Source: Halobacteriales archaeon
Lineage (GTDB): Archaea > Halobacteriota > Halobacteria > Halobacteriales > SKNY01
Assembly: GCA_007118975.1 (NCBI GenBank)
Contig: SKQO01000072.1
Coordinates: 1-33,551 of the forward strand
Direction: 5' to 3'
DNA: 33,551 bases
Positions 24,933 through 31,885 of this stretch are shown here, in pieces. Each line of letters starts with the position of its first letter. The first letter of the stretch is position 1. The translations under genes and the position numbers were made by a program. A model generated the notes under the pieces. The model was not told where the DNA came from, ran no database searches, and saw only the letters and a list, made by a program, of their open reading frames with translations.

Positions 24933-25421
24933 TCATTCGACAATCACTGCCCCGCGCTGTGGATCCGCCCGGTGTGGTCGGCATTCGTAGAGTGCAACGC
25001 CTGCCTCGTCGAACGTCACCGCGTGTTCGAAGCCCTCCCCCTCTTCTTCGTCGTGCTCGTCCCAGTCCGTCAGGGTTGCCCCCTCGCTGGGGATCAACGT
25101 CACCGTGTGGCCGGGACTCGTCCAGACCCAGTTCACGGTGGCGCCTTCGTCGATTCGGACGACAGCGGGTTCGTACGTATAGTTCCCATTCGCCGTACCG
25201 CCGTTCTCGACCTCGACTTCGTCTTCGCCCGTGTGGTCGGCAATGTCCCCTTCGTCGTCGAAGTTGTGAGCGTCCGACGCCCATTCGACCGCCACTTCCT
25301 CGGGCGTCAGGTCGTTGGCAGCATCGTCATCGTCGTCGTCACCCGTACAACCCGCGATGAAGCTAAGTGTCAGTGCACCGGCTGATCCGCGTACCACTGT
25401 TCGCCGTGTCAATCGTGTCAT
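24933..25421 (-). CDS. Halocyanin-like blue copper lipoprotein with Gln at the axial position
   Basis: A 162-residue exported electron carrier. The Tat-type signal TRRTVVRGSAGALTLSFIAG ends in a lipobox (FIAGC, Cys25), followed by an Asp-rich linker. The cupredoxin domain occupies about residues 78-162. Copper ligands are H105 (SPGHTVTL), C147 and H150 (YECRPHR). The position five residues after the last His, normally Met, is Gln155 (DPQRGAVIV). Halocyanins shuttle single electrons on the outer membrane face. As first gene of the operon with the Fe-S and NrfD proteins, it is the likely electron partner of that complex. The ATG at 25421 has GAGGGAG about 10 nt upstream and GTATGCAAC about 30-35 nt upstream, so a short leader is likely. 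Confidence 0.88.
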   Translation of the reverse strand: MTRLTRRTVVRGSAGALTLSFIAGCTGDDDDDDAANDLTPEEVAVEWASDAHNFDDEGDIADHTGEDEVEVENGGTANGNYTYEPAVVRIDEGATVNWVWTSPGHTVTLIPSEGATLTDWDEHDEEEGEGFEHAVTFDEAGVALYECRPHRADPQRGAVIVE

Positions 25422-25588
25422 AATTGGATTACTCCCTCGGTCGTCGGGGTTGCATACGCGAGTCACAAACGGACGCGACAGATACCAAGTAACCACCACG
25501 CTCGCGGGTCATGCAACCACTGTGGGAGAACCTTGGTCAGACCACATTTAACTGTTTCTGGACGCGTCTGCCCGCGTGATAGCGAGAG

Positions 25589-26884
25589 TCACCCAGATCC
25601 GAACCGGGAAAGTGAGCTTTGTCTCCCGGCCGCCAACTCGGAAACGCGGGCAAACCGTTCCGAGCTAATCGGCAGATGGGCCGCGATTGCCGCGATGGCC
25701 TCGTCGATCGAGCTCGCGATCCCGGGTTCGTCGTCGAACGCGTTTCTGACCGATTCCCTCACCTGCCAAACGCCAACAGGTCCCCAGTATTCGTCCGTCA
25801 CGTGCCTGATCACCAGTGCCTTTGCCTGTCGATCACGCGCTGTCAGATGCTCGAGCACCCCGAGTCGGGCGGCGTGATACGCGCCGGCAGTCTCCTCGAC
25901 GTACGACCGTCGGCCATCGACACCCTCGTAATCCGCCCCTACGTAGACGCCTGTCTCCCCCTCCGGATTCCAGACGCTCCCCGCTCCCTTGAGCTCCACC
26001 AGTTCGTATTCCCACTGCCCGGGACCGAGCACGATCCAGTACCGATTACCGATATACTCGTTCGTCCAGACTTCGACCTTGTTCAACGGTTTTCCCTTTC
26101 GAACCGAACCGCGGAGGTAGTTCCCGATCGTATCGTCGACGGCAGTGATCGACCAGCGGGTTGGCACCAATCGCCGCTGTTCGGCCTCACCGAGGGCACC
26201 CGCGGACAGTATTCGGTGAATGTCGTAGACGTCGAAATCGCGCCGGTAAAGGTAGGTCATTGCCCCTTCGGCGCGCCAGTCGTCATCGGCGAGGGTGCGC
26301 TCGACCTCCCGCGGGACCGAGGGATTCTCCGCGAGATCAGCGCTTTGTGCCGCTGCCCACGGCCCCGAGGGTTCGAGGATGTCGTCGACAGTAACATCCA
26401 GGGTCGGTTTGTTGGCGAGTCCGATCTCGACGTCAACGGGATCCGAAGCGATGGCGACCTCGCGCTGGACGCCGAGAAACCCCTCCCAGGTGTCGTGGAC
26501 GTTTGGATATCCCTGGGACACCGTCGACGGTGCGTCGACATCCACTCGCCGATTCGCTGTGAGTAATCCACTTCGCCGCTCGAACACATCCGAGATCCCC
26601 AGACCGCGACGATACCAGTCCCCAGTCGTCACGAAGTCCGCCGCACGATCCTCGTTTCCGACCGGGGAAAGCACGCCGGTCGGGACCTTCGGATAGTTCG
26701 CATGCCCGACGAACACGGAGGGAGCCGAGCTTCCAAAGATGGCATCGCCGCTCACCGCCTCCTCGAACCGCGATTCGAAATCCTCGAGATAGTCCGTAAT
26801 CGCGTAGGACCGCTCGCGAGCAAGCTGACGACGCTCTGCAGCCTCGTCGCGTTCGAACTCGTCAAGGAGCTCGTCGAGGCGCAT
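25589..26884 (-). CDS. nreA: Archaeal DNA repair protein NreA
   Basis: A 431-residue protein matching the archaeal Nre family, with its paired N- and C-terminal domains. Blocks include IFGSSAPSVFVGHANYPKVP, TGVLSPVGNE, LGISDVFERRSGLLTANRRV, LVPTRWSITAVDDTIGNYLR and FWVLG-like YWIVLGPGQWEYELVELKG. The C-terminus RQSSLSRFGSG contains QSSLSRF, a plausible PCNA-interacting (PIP) motif. Haloferax NreA is reported to act with UvrABC in repair of mitomycin C damage in a PCNA-dependent way, so the same role is likely. No N-terminal zinc finger is present. CGTTCAAGC lies 27-34 nt before the ATG on the minus strand, indicating a leaderless transcript. It is divergent from the antiporter gene. Confidence 0.92.
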   Translation of the reverse strand: MRLDELLDEFERDEAAERRQLARERSYAITDYLEDFESRFEEAVSGDAIFGSSAPSVFVGHANYPKVPTGVLSPVGNEDRAADFVTTGDWYRRGLGISDVFERRSGLLTANRRVDVDAPSTVSQGYPNVHDTWEGFLGVQREVAIASDPVDVEIGLANKPTLDVTVDDILEPSGPWAAAQSADLAENPSVPREVERTLADDDWRAEGAMTYLYRRDFDVYDIHRILSAGALGEAEQRRLVPTRWSITAVDDTIGNYLRGSVRKGKPLNKVEVWTNEYIGNRYWIVLGPGQWEYELVELKGAGSVWNPEGETGVYVGADYEGVDGRRSYVEETAGAYHAARLGVLEHLTARDRQAKALVIRHVTDEYWGPVGVWQVRESVRNAFDDEPGIASSIDEAIAAIAAHLPISSERFARVSELAAGRQSSLSRFGSG

Positions 26885-27090
26885 CTACCGGTTACTTCGC
26901 CGTCGGGGCGCTTGAACGTTCCCTCGCTCGTGGGCCGAAAAGTGTAATCGTCGCTGTTTGTCTGCCCACTGACCCGGTTTGTGGAGCGGGATTCGATGTC
27001 GTGCGTCCGGCGTGTGTCAAAACGATAAAATAGCGACTCGCCCGACGCCAAGCAAGACCGACGGTCGTTTGACGGGGGATCACTGCTACA
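26885..27090. promoter_or_regulatory. Divergent intergenic region, nreA / cation antiporter
   Basis: This 206-nt gap is the longest in the window. A minus-strand box near 26911-26918 suits nreA. AT-rich AACGATAAAATAG (27021-27033) could be the antiporter TATA region, leaving a leader of roughly 35-40 nt with GGGGGATCAC (27074-27083) just before the ATG. GTCAAAACG (27017-27025) and CGTTTGAC (27066-27073) form an imperfect inverted pair around the presumed start site and may be an operator. Confidence 0.4.
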
Positions 27091-29148
27091 ATGACTATTG
27101 GACCGTTTGATGTCCCGGCCGTTCCCCTCGAAGAGCCGGTTCTCGTGTTTACGCTCGCCCTGGTAATCTTCCTCGTGAGCCCGCTCGTGATCAAGCGCTT
27201 CGGATTCCCGGGGATCGTCGGGATCGTGCTTGTGGGTGCGGCGCTCGGCCCCGGAGGAATCGGGCTCGTCGAACACGTCGATGCGATCGTCCTGCTCGGG
27301 GAGGTCGGGCTCATCTATCTCCTGTTCACCGTGGGTATCGAACTCGATCTTCCGGGGTTCAAACGCGCCCCCGATCGAGCCGCGGTATTCGGATTAACGA
27401 GCTTTTTCATCCCGTTCGTCATCGGGAGCGTCGGTGGCCACCTGCTGTTGGGACTGGAGCCCCTCGCTGCCGTGCTGCTTGCGGCGGTGTTCGCCTCGCA
27501 TACCCTGCTTGCCTATCCTGTCGTCAACCGCATCGGCGTCGCCAAGAACCGGGCTGTGACGGCAGTATTCGGGGGTATTCTATTTACCGACACGCTCGCG
27601 CTGATCGTACTCGCCCTGGTGCTTGGCGCCCACGAGGGAAGTTTCGGGGTTAGTCTCGTCCTCAACATCGGTGTTTCGCTGACGATCCTCGTCGGCCTGG
27701 TCTGGCTCGTACTCCCGGTGGTCGGGCGGTGGTTTTTCCGCAACTTCACCGAGGAGAGTTACTTCGAGTTTCTGTTCGTGATGGCGGCGTTCTTTCTGGC
27801 CGCATCGCTGGCCGAGTTGTTGGATATCGCACCGATTTTGGGCGCTTTCATCGCCGGACTCGCACTAAACCAGCTGATTTCGGAGGGCGGTATGCTTCAC
27901 AACCGGATCGAATTCGCGGGGAATGCGTTTTTCATCCCGTTTTTTCTGCTCCACGTCGGCATGCTCGTCGATCTCGACGTGATCCTCGCGGGCCTGTCGA
28001 CAGTCGCCGCAGCGACATTCATCGTCGGCACGATGATCGCCACGAAAGGCGTTGCGGCCCAGGTCGTCGGCATGTATTACGGGTATTCGCGAGAGGAACG
28101 GGGAGTCGTGTTCGGACTGTCGACCGGTCAGGCTGCCGCAGCCCTGGCGATTACGCTGCTTGGCTTCGAGGCCGGGCTCTTTGATACGGCCGTGCTCAAC
28201 GCGGTGGTTCTCATGTTGCTCGTCACGGCAGTGTTCAGCCCGTGGGTGACCGAACGATCGGCGAGACGACTGGCCAGGGCAGAAGATGTCGCCGGTGGCG
28301 AAGAGGCAGCGTTCGATCCGCGCATCCTGCTCCCGCTTTCCCACACCGCCGAACTCCAGCGACGCTTGCTCGAACTGACGTTCGTCCTGAAGGGACAACC
28401 GCGCGAGGAACCCGTTCACGTCCTTACCGTCGTGCAACCCCAACCGGGCACTGACACGGATGCGAGAATCGCCGATGCCAGGGCCGAGCTGGAGGGACTC
28501 GAAGATATCGCAAGCGCGGCTGAAGTCCCGATCCGGGTCGAATCGCGCGTCAACCACAACATCGCCTCGGGGATCGCGCAGGCAGCCCGGGAAGAGCAGG
28601 CAAACCTCGTCTTGATCGGCTGGGACGCCAAAATGTCGATCCAAGCACGGCTGTTCGGGACGATCATCGACCACGTTCTGGATGAACTCACGAGCCCAGT
28701 GATGATTGCACGTCTGGGCCATCCCATCAATACCACGACCCGGTTGTTCCTGCTGTTGCCCCGCGGAGTCATACACAACGAAGGTTACTTCGAGAGTCTG
28801 TACCTGATCAAGCGCCTCACCGACAGCCTCGGGATCGATCTCGAGGTGCTCGTGGTTGACAGTGACCTCGATCCCTACGAGCGCTCGTTCGGGTTCGTCG
28901 ACCCGGAGGTCCCCGCGGACTTCAGCGGCGTGGATGACTGGGATGCCGCGATTGCCGAGCTCAGCGAACGGCTTGATCCGGACGACCTGGTCGCGGTGAT
29001 CGGGGCCCGGCCCGGCCAGGTCGGCTGGCACGATCGCCTAGAACAGCTACCGAACCAGCTCGCCGGGCTGCCACCGGAATCGTTCATCGTCCTCTTTCCG
29101 CGAGAAGGGGATCCGGGATACGACCGGAAATACCTCCGATTTAGCTGA
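27091..29148 (+). CDS. CPA2-family cation:proton antiporter with Usp-like C-terminal region
   Basis: A 685-residue protein. Residues 1-395 form a hydrophobic Na+/H+-exchanger (KefB/NapA-type) domain of about 12-13 helices, including LLGEVGLIYLLFTVGIELDL, AAVFASHTLLAYPVVNRIGV, GGILFTDTLALIVLALVLG and DIAPILGAFIAGLALNQLIS. The Asp of FTDTLAL lies in the ion-binding helix. Residues from about 415 are soluble: a universal-stress-protein-like segment (EEPVHVLTVVQPQ, AREEQANLVLIGWDAK, DELTSPVMIARLG), then a second Rossmann-like segment to the end. Such tails probably sense nucleotide or stress state. The transported ion (Na+, K+) is not readable, but in a haloarchaeon Na+ export or K+ balance is likely. 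Confidence 0.9.
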   Translation: MTIGPFDVPAVPLEEPVLVFTLALVIFLVSPLVIKRFGFPGIVGIVLVGAALGPGGIGLVEHVDAIVLLGEVGLIYLLFTVGIELDLPGFKRAPDRAAVFGLTSFFIPFVIGSVGGHLLLGLEPLAAVLLAAVFASHTLLAYPVVNRIGVAKNRAVTAVFGGILFTDTLALIVLALVLGAHEGSFGVSLVLNIGVSLTILVGLVWLVLPVVGRWFFRNFTEESYFEFLFVMAAFFLAASLAELLDIAPILGAFIAGLALNQLISEGGMLHNRIEFAGNAFFIPFFLLHVGMLVDLDVILAGLSTVAAATFIVGTMIATKGVAAQVVGMYYGYSREERGVVFGLSTGQAAAALAITLLGFEAGLFDTAVLNAVVLMLLVTAVFSPWVTERSARRLARAEDVAGGEEAAFDPRILLPLSHTAELQRRLLELTFVLKGQPREEPVHVLTVVQPQPGTDTDARIADARAELEGLEDIASAAEVPIRVESRVNHNIASGIAQAAREEQANLVLIGWDAKMSIQARLFGTIIDHVLDELTSPVMIARLGHPINTTTRLFLLLPRGVIHNEGYFESLYLIKRLTDSLGIDLEVLVVDSDLDPYERSFGFVDPEVPADFSGVDDWDAAIAELSERLDPDDLVAVIGARPGQVGWHDRLEQLPNQLAGLPPESFIVLFPREGDPGYDRKYLRFS

Positions 29149-29267
29149 AATCGGGTTGAAACACCGAACGACCGGCAGTACAGGAGAGTGAGACCCGAGC
29201 ACCGAAACGGGACGGTCGAGCCCGAGAACCGAATCCGTTTACCCTGCCCACGGGCATTCTCACGGTG

Positions 29268-29861
29268 ATGCCGGTCATTGAGTGTGATCCCGCCGCGGCA
29301 CGCGAGCGGCTGGCGAGCGCCGGGGTCGAAATCGAGCCGGGAAACACTGCCCACGAGCAATGGCGAGCACGTACCGACGAGGCGACGGCAGTTGCGTACG
29401 AAGACAAAGTCGTCGTCCAAGGGTCACGTCCGTGGTCGCTGGCGGGACACCTCGAGGACCGCGGCGGTCGTGCATACGTGTACTTCGACGGCGCGAGTCG
29501 AGGGAATCCAGGCCCGGCAGCTGCGGGCTGGGTCATCGTCACTGACGAGGGAATCGTCGCCGAATCCGGCGAACGGATCGGACGGGCAACCAACAATGAG
29601 GCCGAGTACGAGGCGATCATCCGGGCGCTCGCCGCGGCCCGGGACCTCGGTTTCGACCGGGTTGACGTCCGTGGAGACTCCGAACTGATCATCCGCCAAC
29701 TCACGGGGGTCTACCAGGTTTCGGCGCCGAATCTCCGGGAAAAACGTGCGACGGCCCGCGAACTCCTCGAGTCGTTCGAGTCGTGGGATCTGCAGCACGT
29801 CCCGCGGGAGGTAAATGATCGTGCGGACGACCTTGCGGACGAAGCACTCGATGACCGATGA
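29268..29861 (+). CDS. rnhA: Ribonuclease HI with N-terminal extension
   Basis: A 197-residue type 1 RNase H, cleaving RNA in RNA-DNA hybrids. The catalytic domain starts near residue 70. D74 is in VYFDGASRGNPGPAAAGWV, E111 in TNNEAEYEAIIRAL, D137 in RGDSELIIRQL, and the fourth Asp is D187 in EVNDRADDLADEA. The first 66 residues form an extension seen in haloarchaeal RNase HI proteins; it is not the eukaryotic hybrid-binding domain. GTG 29265 immediately precedes ATG 29268. The latter is preferred because CCGTTTAC lies about 27 nt upstream. The final 11 nt overlap the next gene. Confidence 0.95.
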   Translation: MPVIECDPAAARERLASAGVEIEPGNTAHEQWRARTDEATAVAYEDKVVVQGSRPWSLAGHLEDRGGRAYVYFDGASRGNPGPAAAGWVIVTDEGIVAESGERIGRATNNEAEYEAIIRALAAARDLGFDRVDVRGDSELIIRQLTGVYQVSAPNLREKRATARELLESFESWDLQHVPREVNDRADDLADEALDDR

Positions 29862-30399
29862 ACTCCCGGCGAAGATCAAACAGTCCGTCGCCACGTACGC
29901 CCGCCGCGAGTTGAACGCGTCGAGTGAGGAGGAGGCCGCGGCCTTCCGCAGCCGGCGCGAGCGCGTGTTGGACCGAGTGGGATACCGATCACGATTCCGC
30001 GAAGACGACGCCCGGGTGACGCTGGTCTGTTATCCGAGCGAGTGGGTCGAAGCGGGGACAGCCAACCTTGCAGCTATCGACGACCTGGATCGTGCCGTAG
30101 AGATTCCGATCGAAGGTGCCGGTGACCCCGACGACTGGGACGAAGTAGATGCTGAGAACCGAGCGGTTGCCGAGCGCGTTGCCGCAGCGCACGGACCCGA
30201 ACACGGGCGTAACGCCGAGGCGTTCGCGACGTTTATGAGCAATCACCGGGCTCGCCGCATCGAGACGGCGACGGCCGAAGACGTCGAAGAATTCCTCGAG
30301 GAGTATTACGTCAGGAACGTGTGGCCTACCAGGAGAGAGGAGACACTCGTCGCGGAGTCGGTTTCACTGGCGAGAACACTCGCACGCGATCAGACGTAG
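29851..30399 (+). CDS. Conserved haloarchaeal hypothetical protein coupled to rnhA
   Basis: A 182-residue acidic soluble protein; the family is not recognised. Residues 1-55 are helical and Arg/Glu-rich (YARRELNASSEEEAAAFRSR, RRERVLDRVGY). A short beta-containing middle (ARVTLVCYPSEWVEAG) and a C-terminal helical block (FATFMSNHRARRIETATAED, VEEFLEEYYVRNVWPTRREE) follow. No signal, membrane helix, zinc motif or catalytic signature is visible. The ATG at 29851 lies inside the end of rnhA, giving an 11-nt overlap and probable translational coupling. Its stop overlaps the convergent padR gene by 10 nt. Coupling suggests a role in nucleic-acid metabolism, but that is a guess from context. Confidence 0.78.
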   Translation: MTDELPAKIKQSVATYARRELNASSEEEAAAFRSRRERVLDRVGYRSRFREDDARVTLVCYPSEWVEAGTANLAAIDDLDRAVEIPIEGAGDPDDWDEVDAENRAVAERVAAAHGPEHGRNAEAFATFMSNHRARRIETATAEDVEEFLEEYYVRNVWPTRREETLVAESVSLARTLARDQT

Positions 30400-30743
30400 C
30401 TGTCGACGAGTTCGCCGAGTTCGTCCGCCCGGACCTCCGACGTGACGTAATTGCTGAAAATCCACTGGAGCTGTTGGAGGACCGCGTCCTCCCCGGTGTC
30501 TGTCAGTGCGTACTGGTTGGTACGTTTGTCGAGCTCGCTTTTTTCGAGCAGACCTGCCTCCACAAGCTCATCGAGGTTCGGATATAGACGCCCGTGGTTG
30601 ACTTCGTCGTCGTAGTACGCCTCGAGCTCGCGCTTTATCGCGAGCCCGTACATGGGTTCCCGGCTGAGGATGACCAGAATGTTGTACTGAAATGCGGTCA
30701 GCTCCCGGGCGACGATTCCTTCATCGACTAACGGCGAAGCCAT
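30390..30743 (-). CDS. PadR-family winged-helix transcription regulator
   Basis: A 117-residue DNA-binding protein. The winged helix covers about residues 15-90: ELTAFQYNILVILSREPMYG, LAIKRELEAYYDDEVNHGRL, the family-typical recognition region HGRLYPNLDELVEAGLLEKS, and the wing KRTNQYALTDTGEDAV. A C-terminal helix would support dimerisation. The ATG at 30743 is chosen over upstream alternatives because GTTATATCC on the minus strand (30766-30773) lies 23-30 nt before it. A perfect inverted repeat overlaps the start (separate entry), consistent with autorepression. The target and effector are unknown. The ppa gene is divergent, 116 nt away. Confidence 0.88.
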   Translation of the reverse strand: MASPLVDEGIVARELTAFQYNILVILSREPMYGLAIKRELEAYYDDEVNHGRLYPNLDELVEAGLLEKSELDKRTNQYALTDTGEDAVLQQLQWIFSNYVTSEVRADELGELVDSYV

Positions 30744-30760
30744 GTGTTTAGGTGACACAT
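30742..30760. promoter_or_regulatory. Inverted repeat at the padR start, candidate operator
   Basis: ATGTGT (30742-30747) and ACACAT (30755-30760) are perfect 6-bp arms separated by 7 nt. The site covers the padR initiation codon and the presumed leaderless transcription start, immediately downstream of the TATA-like box at 30766-30773. A dimeric winged-helix repressor bound here would block its own transcription. Confidence 0.5.
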
Positions 30761-30859
30761 CGAAGGATATAACGCTTATCAAAGTGGGAACACTCGCCGC
30801 TCTCTCGGTCACCCACATTGCCTCGAAAGGGCTATTTCGGGGCGCAGAAAAACACGGCC

Positions 30860-31390
30860 ATGCCGAACCTCCTGCACGACCTAGCGACCGGTCCGAACCC
30901 GCCGGAAACGATCTACGCGGTCATCGAGTGTCTGAAGGGTGAGCGCAACAAATACGAGTACGACAAGGATATCCCGGCAGTCGTGCTCGACCGAGTGCTG
31001 CACAGCAACGTGCACTACCCGGGTGACTATGGGTTCATTCCCCGGTCCTGGTACGATGACGGTGATCCACTCGACGTGCTCGTGCTGGTCGAAGACAGCA
31101 CCTTCCCCGGCTGTGTCATCGAAGTTCGCCCGGTTGCCTTCATGCGAATGGACGATGACGGCGAGCAGGACGACAAGGTGATCGGCGTGCCGAGCGAGGA
31201 CCCGCGGTTCGACCATATCGAGGATCTCGATGACCTCACCCAGCAACAGCGCGACGAGATCGACGAGTTCTTCGAGACCTACAAAAACCTCGAGGCCGGC
31301 AAAGAGGTTGAAACCACGGGATGGGACGATCGTGCGAGGGCTATCGAGGCCATCGAACACGCGGGTCGGCTCTACGAAGACCAGTTCTAG
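30860..31390 (+). CDS. ppa: Inorganic pyrophosphatase, family I
   Basis: A 176-residue soluble pyrophosphatase hydrolysing PPi to phosphate, pulling forward biosynthetic reactions and the AMP-forming acyl-CoA synthetase step. Family I motifs are complete: KGERNKYEYDKD (residues 26-37), VHYPGDYGFIPRSWYDDGDP with the Mg-binding DGDPLD at 67-72, and the C-terminal ETYKNLEAGKEVETTGWDDR. Length matches archaeal and bacterial homohexameric enzymes. The ATG at 30860 begins MPNLLHDLATGPNPP and has CTATTTC (30832-30838) 22-28 nt upstream. The longer frame from 30818 is not needed. Confidence 0.96.
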   Translation: MPNLLHDLATGPNPPETIYAVIECLKGERNKYEYDKDIPAVVLDRVLHSNVHYPGDYGFIPRSWYDDGDPLDVLVLVEDSTFPGCVIEVRPVAFMRMDDDGEQDDKVIGVPSEDPRFDHIEDLDDLTQQQRDEIDEFFETYKNLEAGKEVETTGWDDRARAIEAIEHAGRLYEDQF

Positions 31391-31400
31391 CCGGAAACCC

Positions 31401-31778
31401 TCACGGATCGAGCAACCGCATCGAGAGCGTGGCTCCCCCATCGAGTCCCGACAGGGCGTCCAATCCGGTAACCCGACCGATCACGCCGACAGGGCTGGCC
31501 GCGCGCGGACGCTCGTCCGTGCTGGCCGGGGTCGGCCCCCAGAACAAGCACAAGGCGGGCCCGGCCGGCCAGTAGGCGACGTCACCCGGTTCGACGATTG
31601 TCGTCGTATCGGTCGGACTCGCGCTCACCTCGATGCCCAGATACAACTCGTCTCCCCATCGGTTGGCCGCTCCCTCAATCGGAAGCGTTGCTTCGATGGC
31701 CGCCCGCGTTTCTGCGTTTCCTTCGGTCCACTGTCCTTCGAGCGATACACCATCGATATCGAGAACGAAATCGCCCAT
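31401..31778 (-). CDS. Cyclophilin-like-fold protein
   Basis: A 125-residue protein resembling the short cyclophilin-like (TM1367/DUF369-type) family. It starts MGDFVLDIDGVSLEGQW, then AAIEATLPIEGAANRWGDEL, YLGIEVSASPTDT, TIVEPGDVAYWPAGPALCLF, WGPTPAS, and ASPVGVIGRVTGLDALSGLD. The VEPGDVAYWPAGPALCLFWG block is the family hallmark. Members have a cyclophilin-like barrel but not the usual proline-isomerase active site, so enzymatic function is unknown. The ATG at 31778 begins the family N-terminus. It converges with ppa, with 10 nt between stops. Confidence 0.8.
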   Translation of the reverse strand: MGDFVLDIDGVSLEGQWTEGNAETRAAIEATLPIEGAANRWGDELYLGIEVSASPTDTTTIVEPGDVAYWPAGPALCLFWGPTPASTDERPRAASPVGVIGRVTGLDALSGLDGGATLSMRLLDP

Positions 31779-31826
31779 ACGAACACGTCGACGGCCGGTC
31801 GCATAAGTCACCTGTCTCGGGCGTCA

Positions 31827-31849
31827 GGAACCCGGTAGCGCCCGGTTCC
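31827..31849. promoter_or_regulatory. Imperfect palindrome upstream of the phosphatase-family gene
   Basis: GGAACCCGG (31827-31835) and CCCGGTTCC (31841-31849) pair with one central C-C mismatch around a 5-nt loop. The T-rich box TTTTTGTA (31856-31863) follows directly and lies 23-30 nt before the ATG at 31886. It could be an operator next to the promoter. A hairpin followed by a T-run also resembles a factor-independent terminator for any plus-strand readthrough. Confidence 0.35.
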
Positions 31850-31885
31850 GCGCTCTTTTTGTAGTTCACGCGAACAGGGGCCTTC

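Noticed and set aside
24152-25360. 402-residue open frame on the plus strand across the Fe-S and halocyanin genes
   Set aside because: It spans two well-supported minus-strand genes and becomes Arg/Ser-rich and featureless in its second half.
27865-29031. 388-residue open frame antisense to the cation antiporter
   Set aside because: The sense strand encodes clear transmembrane and Usp-like segments. The antisense translation is low-complexity, rich in Arg, Asp and His, with no domain.
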